A stretch of 64,000 bases of DNA from Alviniconcha marisindica. Its lineage: Eukaryota; Mollusca; Gastropoda; Provannidae. A program made the translations under genes and the position numbers. Below are positions 24,501-38,000 of this stretch, piece after piece. The stretch covers positions 1 through 64,000 of the forward strand of contig JABMCL010003896.1 in the NCBI GenBank assembly GCA_018857735.1, read 5' to 3'. The notes under the pieces were generated by a model, which searched no databases, was not told the DNA's origin, and saw only the letters and a program-made list of their open reading frames with translations. Numbering within the stretch: position 1 is the first letter of the stretch; each line of letters starts with the position of its first letter.

Positions 24501-27500
24501 TATAGAACGATACCAGTTGGCAAGACCTGCGATTACTGTACAGTTTTATAAAATGACCCTCTTTTGTTATAGAACGATACCAGTTGGCAAGACCTGCGAT
24601 TACTGTACAGTTTTATAAAATGACCCTTTTGTTATAGAATGATACCAGTTGGCAAGACCTACGACCCAGCCAAGCACAGGCAGTTTCTCGTGTTAGCCAG
24701 GTGCTGGCTGATCAGATGGGTAAGGTTATTATTTTTATTTCTGTGACATTTATACTTTGCTGCTGCTGACCTGCAGATGTCAGCCATAATTTGGGAAAAG
24801 AACACCCCCATTATAGCCCTGTACGCTATACTGCTTGCTAGCAGAATTGAAAAACAGACACGCACACAAATGAGTTCATCAACATCAGTGACAAAAAGGA
24901 CAGCCTCAAAACAGCACATGTGAAAAATTAAAAAAGACTGAAAAGAAAGTCTGATCAGAGTGTGATTTGTCATTGGCTGACTGACGCAGTGTTTGCCCTG
25001 TGCAGAGTAAGTTGTGATTTGTCTGATTGACTGACGCTGAGTGTTTGCCTGTGCAAAATTGGGTGTGATTTCTGAACTGACGTTGCCTGTGAAAATTGGG
25101 TGTGATTTGTCATTGGCTGACTGACGCAGTGTTTGCCCTGTTCAGACTGAGTTGTGATTTGTCTGATTGACTGACGCAGTGTTTGCCTGTGATAGAGTGT
25201 GATTTGTCATTGGCTGACTGACGCAGTGTTTGCCTGTGCAAAATTGGGTGTGATTTGTCATTGGCTGACTGACGCAGTGTTTGCCCTGTTCAGACTGAGT
25301 TGTGATTTGTCATTGACTGACTGACGCAGTGTTTGCCCTGTTCAGACTGAGTTGTGATTTGTCATTGGCTGACTGACGCAGTGTTTGCCCTGTTCAGACT
25401 GAGTTGTGATTTGTCTGATTGACTGATGCTGTGTTTGCCTGTGCAAAATTGGGTGTGATTTGTCATTGGCTGACTGACGCAGTGTTTGCCCTGTGCAGAG
25501 AGTTGTGATTTGTCTGATTGACTGACACTGTGTGTTTGCCTGTGCAAAATTGGGTGTGATTTGTCATTGGCTGACTGATGCTGTGTTTGCCCTGTGCAGA
25601 GTAAGTTGTGATTTGTCTGATTGACTGACACTGTGTGTTTGCCTGTGCAAAATTGGGTGTGATTTGTCATTGGCTGACTGACGCTGTGTTTGCCCTGTGC
25701 AGAGTAAGTTGTGATTTGTCTGATTGACTGACACTGTGTGTTTGCCTGTGCAAAATGGGGTGTGATTTGTCATTGGCTGACTGACACTTGTGTTTGCCCT
25801 GTCAGACCTGAGTTGTGATTTGTCTGATTGATGATGTGTGTTTGCCTGTGCAAAATTGGGTGTGATTTGTCATTGGCTGACTGACGCAGTGTTTGCCCTG
25901 TCAGATTGAGTTGTGATTTGTCTGATTGACTGAGCTGTGTTTGCCTGTGCAAAATTGTGTGTGATTTGTCATTGGCTGACTGACCAGTGTTTGCCCTGTT
26001 CAGACTGAGTTGTGATTTGTCTGATTGACTGAGACTGTGTTTGCCTGTGCAAAATTGGGTGTGATTTGTCATTGGCTGACTGACGCAGTGTTTGCCCTGT
26101 GCAGATGAGTTGTGATTTGTCTGATTGACTGACGCTGTGTTTGCCTGTGCAAAATTGGGTGTGATTTGTCATTGGCTGACTGACACAGTGTTTGCCCTGT
26201 GCAGAGTAAGTTGTGATTTGTCTGATTGACTGACACTGTGTGTTTGCCTGTGCAAAATTGGGTGTGATTTGTCATTGGCTGACTGACGCTGTGTTTGCCC
26301 AGTGCAGAGTAAGTTGTGATTTGTCTGATTGACTGACACTGTGTGTTTGCCTGTGCAAAATTGGGTGTGATTTGTCATTGGCTGACTGACACTGTGTGTT
26401 TGCCCTGTGCAGACCAGAGTGTGATTTGTCAGTGTGTGAGAGGTCTTGCCTTGGCCCCCAAAGAGTGCGCACCGTCCTGGAGGGTGCATGTGTTTACACT
26501 CGCATTGGTAAGGCGAAATTCAGCGTTTCTTTTGCATTGTTTGTTTGATTCGTTTGGAACAGATGAACTTGACCAGTTCAATACAGAACCTTGTCTGTTA
26601 GACGTAGTACTTTGTCAGTTTTAATCTCTACAATGATTGTGGTTGTAAATTGTATATTTTACATCAGGGTTAGCATGGATGTCAAGGGTTCCAACACATC
26701 AAATCTATTAACAGTAATTCCAATGGACCTTTCCAGACAGATGCATCAACTGCAAATGCCTGTGTGACAGTGTGGGGTAGGCAGCTAGGGGTGGATGTGG
26801 GTGGATCGGCGGGTGATGCCAAACGGCACTGAAAGTCTGAGGCTTACTATGGCAGTGTGTGCATGGTCGTACACAGCCTTGCCTCCAACTGTTCTACGCA
26901 GCTTCGAATCCTGCAGGAGTAATGACCTTTAGATACTGTCTGTGTTGATAGTTGGTGAGTAGTGTGGATTTGGTGGTCGGGAGTGTGCTGATGTGTGTTT
27001 AGGCTGGATGGTCGTACACAGCCTTGCCTCCAACTATTCTACGCAGCTTTGAATCCTAGCAGGAGTAATGACCTTTAGATACTGTCTGTGTTGATATGCA
27101 TTCAGGTGCTTGTGTGTAGTGTTGGATACTTGGTGTTTGTACAGGGACTTGTGTGTTGATGTGTGTTTAGGTGCTAGTGTGTAGTGTTGGGATTCTTGGT
27201 GTTTGTTCAGGGACTTGTGTGTTTAGGTGCTAGTATGTAGTGTTGGGATACTTGGTGTTTGTACAGGGACTTGTGTGTTGATGTGTTTTTAGGTGCTAGT
27301 GCTTTAGGTTTTTGGGGACTTGTGTGTTATGGTGTTCAGGTCTAGTGCGTAGTGTTGGGATGCTTGGTGTTTGTTCAGGGACTTGTGTGTTTAGGTGCTA
27401 GTATGTAGTGTTGGGATACTTGGTGTTTGTACAGGGACTTGTGTGTTGATGTGTGTTCAGGTGCTAGTGTGTAGTGTTGGGATGCTTGGTGTTTGTTCAG

Positions 27501-30500
27501 GGACTTGTGTTTTTGATGTGTGTTCAGGTGCTAGTGTGTAGCGTTGGGATCCTTGGTGTTTGTTCGGGGACTTGTGTGTTGATGTGTGTTTAGGTGCTAG
27601 TGCGTAGTGTTGGGGTACTTGGTGTTTGTACAGGGACTTGTGTGTTGATGTGTGTTCAGGTACTAGTGTGTAGCGTTGGGATGCGTGGTGTTTGTTCGGG
27701 GACTTGTGTGTTGATGCTCATTCAGGTGCTAGTATGTGGTGCTTGTTCATGTACTTGGTGTTTGTTGGAGGACTTGTGTTGATGTTTGTGCGTGGTTGTT
27801 TGCGTTGCAGTCTGATTCCAGGCAGGAGGTGAAGCAGGCTGCGATCTCAGTGTTCCCCTTGTTCATCTTCAACCTGGGACCCAACTTCATGCATCTCATC
27901 AAGCAGTGTCTGCAGTGTGTAACTCCTTTCACATTTGTTGCTGCTTCTTTTTCTCTCTGCTTTGACCCCTAAATCTCGGGAGAGTCACCTAGTAGAGCTA
28001 GGTGAGAAGTTTGCGTATGCAGCTGTTGTCCTGCTTTGTTGTGCGCGATGCCCCCGGCCGTTCAGTTTAGGCAGCTGTACTTCATCTTCAGAAGTAAACC
28101 ACACCTAGCACCTAGCACAGACTTGTTTGTGGGGAGGTACTGACAAGGACCAAAAATCACAGAACGCGGAAGGAGAGAGAAGGAAAACTGTATGTGACTG
28201 CACTGTTGTCGCCAGAGTAAGTGCATTCAAACAGGCAGCACGTGAGCCACTTTAATGTTTCAATGTTGATGCATCAGAGCATGGGGGGGGGGGGGGGGGG
28301 GGGGGGTTGCAGAGTCATTAAGGAGTATTCACGCACCCTGTTTTTGAAGACAGGTGAGCTGATGCAGATTCAAACGGGATCTGTTTACCAGTTAGGAACC
28401 TTACCTGTATGTCAAACCAGCTTGCATTGATGGCAGTTTGGGAAGAGACTCCGTAGTCAGAGCTAAATGATTTGTGGGTGATCGGGGGAGAGGTGGGTGG
28501 GGGAGGGATACAAACATACATGATCCATTTAGTTGTCTAGCATCCACTCTGTTACATGATGGCACAGGTTTGTTCTGTGGGTGTAATGTCGACACAGTGA
28601 GATGGTTTGCAGGCCGATGACACACGATCCATGCCCCAGGATACAGAATGCTGTCGCCTTGGTCCTTGGGGACCTCGCCTGTGTTGCTGCTCAGACTGTT
28701 CACTTTGACAGGTATGGCAATGTGAACTGTTCAGCTTGACAGGTACAGGTCAGTAAACTGTTAACCTTGACAAGTATGGGACTGTGAACTGATCACTATG
28801 ATAGGTATGACAATGTAAACTGTTCACTTTGACAAGTTTGGGACTGTAAACTGTTCACTTTGACAGGTACGGTACTGTATACTGTTCACTTTGACAGGCA
28901 CAGCAGTGTGAACTGTTCAGTTTGACTGGTATGGGACTGTAAACTGTTCACTTTGACAGGTACAGGTCAGTAAACTGTTCACTTTGACAGGTTTTGGACT
29001 GTAAACTGTTCACTTTGACAGGTATGGGACTGTAAACTGTTCACTTTGACAGGTACTGGTCAGTAAACTGTTCACTTTGACAGGTAGGACTGTAAATGTT
29101 CATTTGACATCGGACTGTAAACTGTTCACTTTGACAGGTACAGGACTGTAAACTGTTCACTTTGACAGGTACAGGTCAGTAAACTGTTCAATTTGACAGG
29201 TTTGGGATGGTAAACTGTTCACTTTGACTCGTACAGGACTGTAAACTGTTCATTTTGACAGGTACAGGTCAGTAAACTGTTCAATTTGACAGGTTTGGGA
29301 CTGTAAACTGTTCACTTTGACAGTTACATTTTGTCTGGTATTGACTGTAAACTGTTCAGTTTGTCAGGTATTGAGAACTGCTTACTTTGACAGGTTAGGC
29401 TTTAATTGCAGTTATTGCAAATTTCATGCTGAATGATTTTATTATAATTTAGTGTTCTGTTCCAAGATCCAAGATTCAGATGATGTGGTGCTCGCTCACT
29501 GTTTTCAGGTCTGGCATCAAAGAGCGGAGTGAGCCGGTCTTTCAGCTGACTTGGTTGGAGTGTTCCAAGTGCTCTGAGAAAGGTAAACACATAATGTGTT
29601 CGTTTACCTGTCTAAATACAATGGATCACATTCATCTCCTAATTAGTGAAACCTTTTCTGGTCTCTTTGTCTGATATCTGAAGTCTTTTGATGCCTGCTT
29701 TGTACTTCACCCTGATATAACCGCACTGGTTGACTGGGTGTGAAACACCAAGTTACTTACTTACTGCCTTGTACTTGAACAAGAGTGATGTTATCTTTGA
29801 GACCAATGCTTGGAGAAGTTTCACTCACTTGTGTTTTCAATGTTTGTTAGTAGCCCTTTTCCATTGATTGGTTGATTTTTGTTTGTGGTTAATTGACCGA
29901 TTTATTTTTGTTTGCGGTTAATTGAGTGAGTGCTTTTAGTTTGTTTGTGGTTAATTGATTTTTGTTTGTGGTTAATAGACTGATTTTTGTTTGTTTGTGA
30001 TTAATTGACTGAGTTTTGTTTGTGCTTAACTGATGGCTGCTTTTGTTCATTTACTATTAAGACTTTGTTAGTCTGTGAAGGAACATAAACTGGTGTCCAT
30101 GGTCAGTACTCGGTAGTTCTGCTGGTGTTTTGCTGCATACGGAGACAGCTTAGGGTGTGAAGTTTAGAAACCAAACACAACCTTGGGGACATGGTGGGAA
30201 CACTGGCCTCACTAGCATAGAAGCAGGACAGTGAAGGCCACGCTGCACACGCCGCAGAAGAACGCACATGCCGCAGAGGAACGCACACGCCGCAGAGGAA
30301 CGCACGTGCCGCAGAGGAACACACACAGTCCAGTCCCCTTGAGACAGGCCTCCCAGCCCCTAAGACAAACTCCAAGCGCCGCAGTTTATGACATCCTTCC
30401 TCCAGCCACTGTCATTACTGCTTATGTCATAGGCCTCCCAAAACTGTCAGCTAATGGGCAGTTATTTGTTGGTGTTCATATGGTGGTAAGTTTGTAACGG

Positions 30501-32297
30501 ACAACTCGTGTCAACTCAAATTATATGAGGCGTTTCTTGTATAAAACCCACGTTGCTTGTATCAAGCATTTCTTTTACAACACCCACGTTGCTTATACCA
30601 GCACAAATGAAACCAAACTTGTTTGAATCCAGATGAAACTCTTTTTTTCTTCTTCTTTTTTAAAATAATTTTTTACCCGGGGCATACGTACCTTGTGTTT
30701 ATGTCCATGCTTGGTTGCGATGTTACTTCCACAGTCTTGTCAGTACCCAAACCTTTTGGAGAGCGCTGACAGCATTGGTGGACAGCTGCATGGATATATA
30801 TATATAAAGAGAAGGGGTTCAGTGGTATAACCAGTTTTGGCAGAGTTTGGAGGAAGGTGCCAGAAAGTTATACTTGGACTGGTGTGCCCCTGAGAAGCAC
30901 TGGTGTGCGGCTTGGTGTGGCCTTGAGGTTGTCTGTGTTCTTGTCCCCCAGGTCATGTGTACCATTGGTTTCAGGTGAAGGTGCGCAGTCCAAGCAGGTT
31001 GACCCCAAGCTGTTTGCGCCGTTCTTGTCACTGCTGAAATCGGAGGATGTGGACGTGAGGAAAAGTGAGTGTTTTTGTTTCTGTTTTAGTGTTGTTGTTT
31101 CTCTCATTCACAACTGCACTGTTATAGATCCAGCTGTGTTGCGTTGCTCCGTCTGTGGAATTTGTGTCTTTAGTGAAAGACTGTATAGAGAGATCATCAG
31201 TTCAGATCAGTCAGATCAAAATACTTTATTTGTTTAAAGGTATTGAAAATTTAAGTTTTGGGGGCACACACACAAAAATGCTGCCAGTAACAAAGTAAGA
31301 CTGATCAACAGCAATGTTTGTATTAAAACCGAGACCCCACAATATGCATGTAAGATATGGACAGATTTTGAGTCAAGGGACAGCTGTAAGTTGCATTTCT
31401 GTGTCAGAAATGCTGCAGGATTTGTATGATTATTTTTGAAAAATTAAAATAAATATATTTTCTGAGACTTTTATCATTATGCTGTCTTTTCCGTTGTCTT
31501 TTTTGTCTTGTTTTTCTATGTGCCATATCAAACTGGTAGCTGGCTTTGCAAAACCTAACCTGTGGTTGATTTCTCTTGTTTTCGCTTTTGCTGTATGGAG
31601 ATTTGATTTCAGTTTGAAGCTTTGGTATCTTGGGACACCACATTCGTATCATTGGCGGGAGCTGCCACAAATATCATTTTTTGTCGCGTCAATCGTGACA
31701 AACGCATGTTTGTCTTTTGTTGTGACAAAAGTATGCTTGTTGCGATAAAACTTTTGTCATGACAAAATTATGTATGTCGTGACAAGCATACTTTTGTCGT
31801 GACAAAACTCATCCTTTGTCGTGACAAAAATGATACTTGAGGCAGCTCCCGCCAATGATACATTCAGGCATAGTTGTACAGGGTACTTCTAAAATGGGAG
31901 TGAAGCGCATCGAAGTAGTCTGAGCCACAATTTGCTCACTGCATGCTATTTTATGTTCTGTTCAGATATGGTGAGAAGGCTCAGGTCCATATTCTGCCAC
32001 ATTCCTGTCCGTCCCCACAATGCAGCCACTGTCAGCATGCTGGACGCTTGCCTGCGTGCTGTGGAGGACAAAGACTTTCACGTCCGCATGCTCTTCTCGT
32101 GAGTTGATCCAGTTCAGCTTAAAGGGGAAACCATGGGAAGAGGCATCGTGCAGCCTTTCTCTTTTCAAAAACCTTAACTTCCGTCCCATTGCCCTGAGAT
32201 ATGAGAGAGAGTGTGTGTGTGTGTGTTCCTGTGTGTGTGTATGTGTGTGTGTGTGTGTGTGTGTGTCCTCTGTGTGTGTGTGTGTGTGTTCCTGTGC

Positions 32298-32344
<47 letters not shown>

Positions 32345-32401
32345 TGTGTGTGTGTTCTTGTGTGTGTGTGTGTGTTCCTCTGTGTGTGTGTGTGTGTATT
32401 C

Positions 32402-32452
<51 letters not shown>

Positions 32453-34669
32453 CCTCTGTGTGTTTGTGTGTTCCTCTGTGTGTGTGTGTTCCTCTGTGTT
32501 TCTGTGTGTTCCTCTGTGTTTCTATGTGTGTGTGTTCCTGTGTGCACGTGCACGTGTGTGTGTGTGTGTTCCTCTGTGTGTGTGTGTGTGTGTTCCTCTG
32601 TGTGTGTGTGTGTTCCTCTGTGTTTCTGTGTGGGTATGTGTGTGTGTTCCTGTGTGCAAGCGCGCGCGTGTGTGTGTGTGTGTGTTGTATGATTTGGATC
32701 TTTAAAATGTGTACATTTAAGAAAGCGTAAGTGCTTAGGGCCAGTTTCACGTTAGGCTCTCTAAGCACCCTTTATTATTATGGGTCCTGTATAATTAGGC
32801 AGAAATGGAATAATAATAAAATATACACTCACATGTGTTTTTTAGTCAGTTTATGATCCAGTTGGTTAAAAACCAACGCGAGTGACAAAAAAGTGTGTCT
32901 ACGAGCACTGCCGTTTTGTGTGTGTGTGTCAGTCTGTATCTGTGATGACATGAATAAGGCTGGCAAGCGAAGTAGTGTGGCTGCACCTGAGGAGCTGGAA
33001 TTTGAAGTAGAACGGCTCTTCTGTTCTATAGATATTGATAGAACAACCATAGGAGCCTGAAAAGAGAAATATTTACACATTTTCTTCCCACCTGTATCCA
33101 CCCCCCACCCCCCACCCCCCAAAAAAAAGAAAGAAAGAAAGAAAAAAAGAAAAGAAAAAACTGCCACTTAGTACCGGCATTCTGAAAAAGATCAAAGCAC
33201 ATATACTTAAGTAATGCTTTTTTTTGATGGGATGGTACAAAACAACACAAGCAAATGATGATAGAACTGAAGTCACTTTGCTTTTGGTTGGGTTCAGTCC
33301 CTTCATCACCCTGATATAACTGCACTGGTTGACTGAGCATAAAAACACCAATTTACTTACTTACTCAGTCCTTTCATCACTTATTTTTAGACAACTGTCT
33401 GCCAGCTGCTTGAAAGTCTACCCGTTCAGTATGCATGTTGCTTAAGTGCATCCTATCCTCTTGTGTTTGGAGTTGCCTCCACAGGTCCGGTGTCTAGCTG
33501 GGCTTAGGGGTCCTGTCTAACTCATTATGAGAGTAGTAGTAGTAGTAACTTGGTGTTTTACACCCAGTCAACCATTGCAGTTATATCAGCGCGAATCATT
33601 ATGAGAGATGATTGAGTCTCATGCTGTCGTGTTAGCACCCGCTCATTTTCCCTGTCATTTTCTTCTGACTGCAGCCGAGTGGTTGTGTGTCTGGTGAGTC
33701 AGCGAGAGGCGTCGTTTGGATCGGACGAAATCTCTTCAGACACAGACAGGCTGATTGTGGACAGGTGCAAGGCAGCTTGCGTGAAGGCGTGCGACACTTC
33801 AGACCACCAGCTTCACGAGACAGTCCTCATCACTGTTGGACAGCTAGCGAGGTATGGTCTTCCTTATTGATCATGTCTAGAAGCTGTAGTAAGACTGAAG
33901 TTATGGCTTCTGGTAGCTGGCGAGGTATGGCGGTCTTGCTTATTGATCGTGTCTAGAAGCCGTAGTAAGACTGAAGTTATGGCTTCTGGTAGCTGGCGAG
34001 GTACGGCGGTCTTGCTTATTGATCATGTCTAGAAGCTGTATTTAGACTGAAGTTATGGCTTCTGGTTTTAGGCTTGTTTGTCATGAATATGATTGTGGGC
34101 TTGCGTGCCCTCTGTCATGATTTGAAGTGGGGCATGATGTTGACTGATGTTGGTAGGTATTTCTAGTCACACTTCCTTTGAAGGACTTGCAATGTGTTCT
34201 GCACTGAGAAGTCAGATGTGCTGCCAATGACAGGGTGACATGTTTCAAACTGTGTGACCAGGTGTGCTGAGGGTGACATTTTTGACAGGGTGACATGTTT
34301 CAAACTGTGTGACCAGATGTGCTGAGGGTGACAGGGTGACATGTTTCAAACTGTGTGACCAGGTGTGCTGAGGGTGACAGGGTGACATGTTTCAAACTGT
34401 GTGACCAGGTGTGCTGAGGGTGATCTGCTGCTGTCGACTGTCATCATGCTGCTGGAGAACCGACTGTCCTTCACCCCAGTTGTGGCTCCCACAGCCTTTG
34501 ATGAGGTGAACTTCATTCACACACCTGGGGACACACACACACGTGGGGATATGCACACACCTGGCGACACACACACACACACACCTGGGGACACACACAT
34601 CTGTTGACACACACCTGGGAACACACACACCTGGGGACTTTCAGACATTCACACATGCATGGGGACACA

Positions 34670-34709
<40 letters not shown>

Positions 34710-34963
34710 ACCTGTGGACATTCATACTTGGGACACATGCACACCTGGGGACACATAAAGTCATTCACACACACATGGTGACACACATGCCTATGGACAC
34801 TCATACCTTCGGACTTGTGCACACCTGGGGACATTCAGACATTCACGCATATGGGGACACACACTTGGGGACACTCATACCTTGGGACACATGCACACCT
34901 GGGGACTTTTACACCCACCTTAGGACACATGCATACCTGGGGACATTCACACACCTGAGAACA

Positions 34964-35011
<48 letters not shown>

Positions 35012-38000
35012 CCTTGGGACATGACACATATACACCTGGGGACACACACACACCTGGGGACATTGACTACCCTGCCAGGCTTTGTCTTTGTAGTCGGGCA
35101 GAGCAGGCTGTCGAGGACACCGATGGTGGCTTGTGTATAGCGGAGCAGGCTTTCATTCACTACTGCAACACCCACCACCTTTAAATGTGGTTTTACTCAC
35201 ATTTAAAGGTGGTGGGTGTTGCAGTAGTGAATGAAGGTGGTTTTTTTTCTTTCTGTCTGTGACTGATGTGCAGAAGATGTGAAACAGTTAGTTTCCATGT
35301 TACAGCTGCAGGCTGTCGCTGCGTACAAACAGGTTGCCCCACAGCTGCTGTTCAGCAGGTTCAAGCCTGCACTTTGCAAGGTGAGTGTCACTATCAGGTT
35401 TGCCACTCAATAACTGTTCTTTGAGTTTTAAAGTATAAAATGTGTGTTATTGTGTGCTGTGATGTGGTTACTGTTCAGCCACGTTTTAATTTCTCTGATG
35501 AGATAATAAAGTAATGTTGAATTTTCAGTTTCTGGTGGAGGCGATGCTGGCAGCCCAGACGACGGCAGGCCACAGCGATGCTGAGAACATCCTGCAGACC
35601 GTGGCCAACACCTTCGGCTTTCCCGATGTCAAAACGTTCCTGCAGGTCAGAGTTTGATTCTGTTTTTCGAGTTTGCTTTCAGAGTTGTCTTACCCTGTCT
35701 TGCAAAATGTCTGACCTTCTGTACAGTATTCAAAAGTCCGATGATGTGGGACTTAATGTCCTCAGATGTTGGACTGACATCATTGCGGACAATTCAAAAG
35801 TCATAATCTCGGAGATATGTTTTACCAACTGATCTGACACTTTTTATTGGTGTTTTGTGAAGCTGTTTCCCTTTCATAGGTACAGTCTGAAACAGAATGA
35901 GGCCCAGAGTACTTGTGCAGAATCAATGCATAAGGGAGTTAATTAGCACTCAGTACAGGGTATATAAACTCCACAGAGATATATATATTGTGACGTCTTT
36001 TGAATGTTAATTAACTCCCTTGCGGGGTGATTCCTTTTAAAGGTAGTTTGTGGTGAATGACTGGACTAAGCTGTTTTTGCCGCAGTGTGTACCTTCCTGT
36101 TACTGTGAAGTCCCTGTGTACCTTCCCGTTGCTGTGAAGTCCCTGTGTACCTTCCTGTTGCTGTGAAGTCTCTGTGTACCTTCCTGTTACTGTGAAGTCT
36201 CTGTGTACCTTCCTGTTGCTGTGAAGTCTCTGTGTACCTTCCTGTTACTGTGAAGTCCCTGTGTACCTGCCTGTTGTTGTGGAGTCCCTGTGTACCTTCC
36301 TGTTACTGTGAAGTCCCTGTGTACCTTCCTGTTCTGTGAAGTCCCTGTGTACCTTCCTTTGTGAACCGGTACCTTCCTGTTGTTGTGAAGTCCCTGTGTA
36401 CCTTCCTGTTACTGTGAAGTCCCTGTGTACCTTCCTGTTTGAAGTTTACTTGTGAAGTCCCTGTGTACCTTCCTGTTTTGTGAAGTCCCTGTGTACCTTC
36501 CTGTTACTGTGAAGTCCCTGTGTACCTTCCTGTTGTTGGAAGTCCCTGTGTACCTTCCTGTTACTGTGAAGTCCCTGTGTACCTCCTGTTGTTGTGAAGT
36601 CCCTGTGTACCTTCCTGTTACTGTGAAGTCCCTGTGTACCTTCCTGTTGTTGTGAAGTCCCTGTGTACCTTCCTGTTGTTGTGAAGTCCCTGTGTACCTT
36701 CCTGTTGTTGTGAAGTCCCTGTGTACCTTCCTGTTACTGTGAAGTCCCTGTGTATCTTCCTGTTGTTGTGAAGTCCCTGTGTATCTTCCTGTTACTGTGA
36801 AGTCCCTGTGTACCTGCCTGTTGTTGTGAAGTCCCTGTGTACCTTCCGTTACTGTGAAGTCCCTGTGTACCTTCCTTGTTGTAATGTCCCTTTTTAAGTC
36901 CCTGTGTACCTTCCTGTTACTGTGAAGTCCCTGTGTACCTTCCTGTCTGTGAAGTCCCTGTGTACCTTCCTGTTACTGTGAAGTCCCTGTGTACCTTCCT
37001 GTTCTGTGAAGTCCCTGTGTACCTTCCTGTTGTTGTGAAGTCCCTGTGTACCTTCCTGTTGTTGTGAAGTCCCTGTGTACCTTCCTGTTACTGTGAAGTC
37101 CCTGTGTACCTTCCTGTTTTGTGAAGTCCCTGTGTACCTTCCTGTTACTGTGAAGTCCCTGTGTACCTGCCTGTTACTGTGAAGTCCCTGTGTACCTTCC
37201 TGTTGCTGTGAAGTCCCTGTGTACCTTCCTGTTACTGTGAAGTCCCTGTGTACCTTCCTGTTTTTGTGAAGTCCCTGTGTACCTTCCTGTTACTGTGAAG
37301 TCCCTGTGTACCTTCCTGTTGTTGTGAAGTCCCTGTGTACCTTCCTGTTGTTGTGAAGTCCCTGTGTACCTTCCTGTTTTTGTGAAGTCCCTGTGTACCT
37401 TCCTGTTGTTGTGAAGTCCCTGTGTACCTTCCTGTTTTTGTGAAGTCCCTGTGTACCTGCGTGTTACTGTGAAGTCCCTGTGTACCTTCCTGTTACTGTG
37501 AAGTCCCTGTGTACCTGCCTGTTACTGTGAAGTCCCTGTGTACCTTCCTGTTTGTGTGGAGTCCCTGTGTACCTGCCTGTTGTTGTGGAGTCCCTGTGTA
37601 CCTTCCTGTTGCTGTGAAGTCCCTGTGTACCTGCCTGTTGTTGTGAAGTCCCTGTGTACCGTCCTGTTGTTGTGAAGTCCCTGTGTACCTGCCTGTTGTT
37701 GTGAAGTCCCTGTGTACCTTCCTGTTTGTGAAGTCCCTGTGTACTCTTCCTGTTGTTGTGAAGTCCCTGTGTACCTTCCTGTTACTGTGAAGTCCCTGTC
37801 AGGAGACTGCCCTCATGATAGACGACCCCTATTTTAAGACTGGGTTTACTTAAGTAGGAATTTACATTAAAAAGTAGACATTTAAGTTTATCCATCTCCA
37901 TGTTTCAGGGGTGTGAGAAGCACTTGCTGCCTTCCCTGGTCCACAGGGCGTCGGCTGAAGCGTCCAGTCTGATCCGACTTCTCTCCAACCTCCTGTCCGT

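Noticed and set aside
27915..27925. GTAACT as the exon 17 donor
   Set aside because: Gives phase 0 and an immediate stop in exon 18; GTGTGT at 27915 keeps the frame.
30952..30974. Upstream acceptor CCCCCAG for exon 19
   Set aside because: Would shift the frame and lose KLFAPFLSLL; the next AG at 30974 is in phase.
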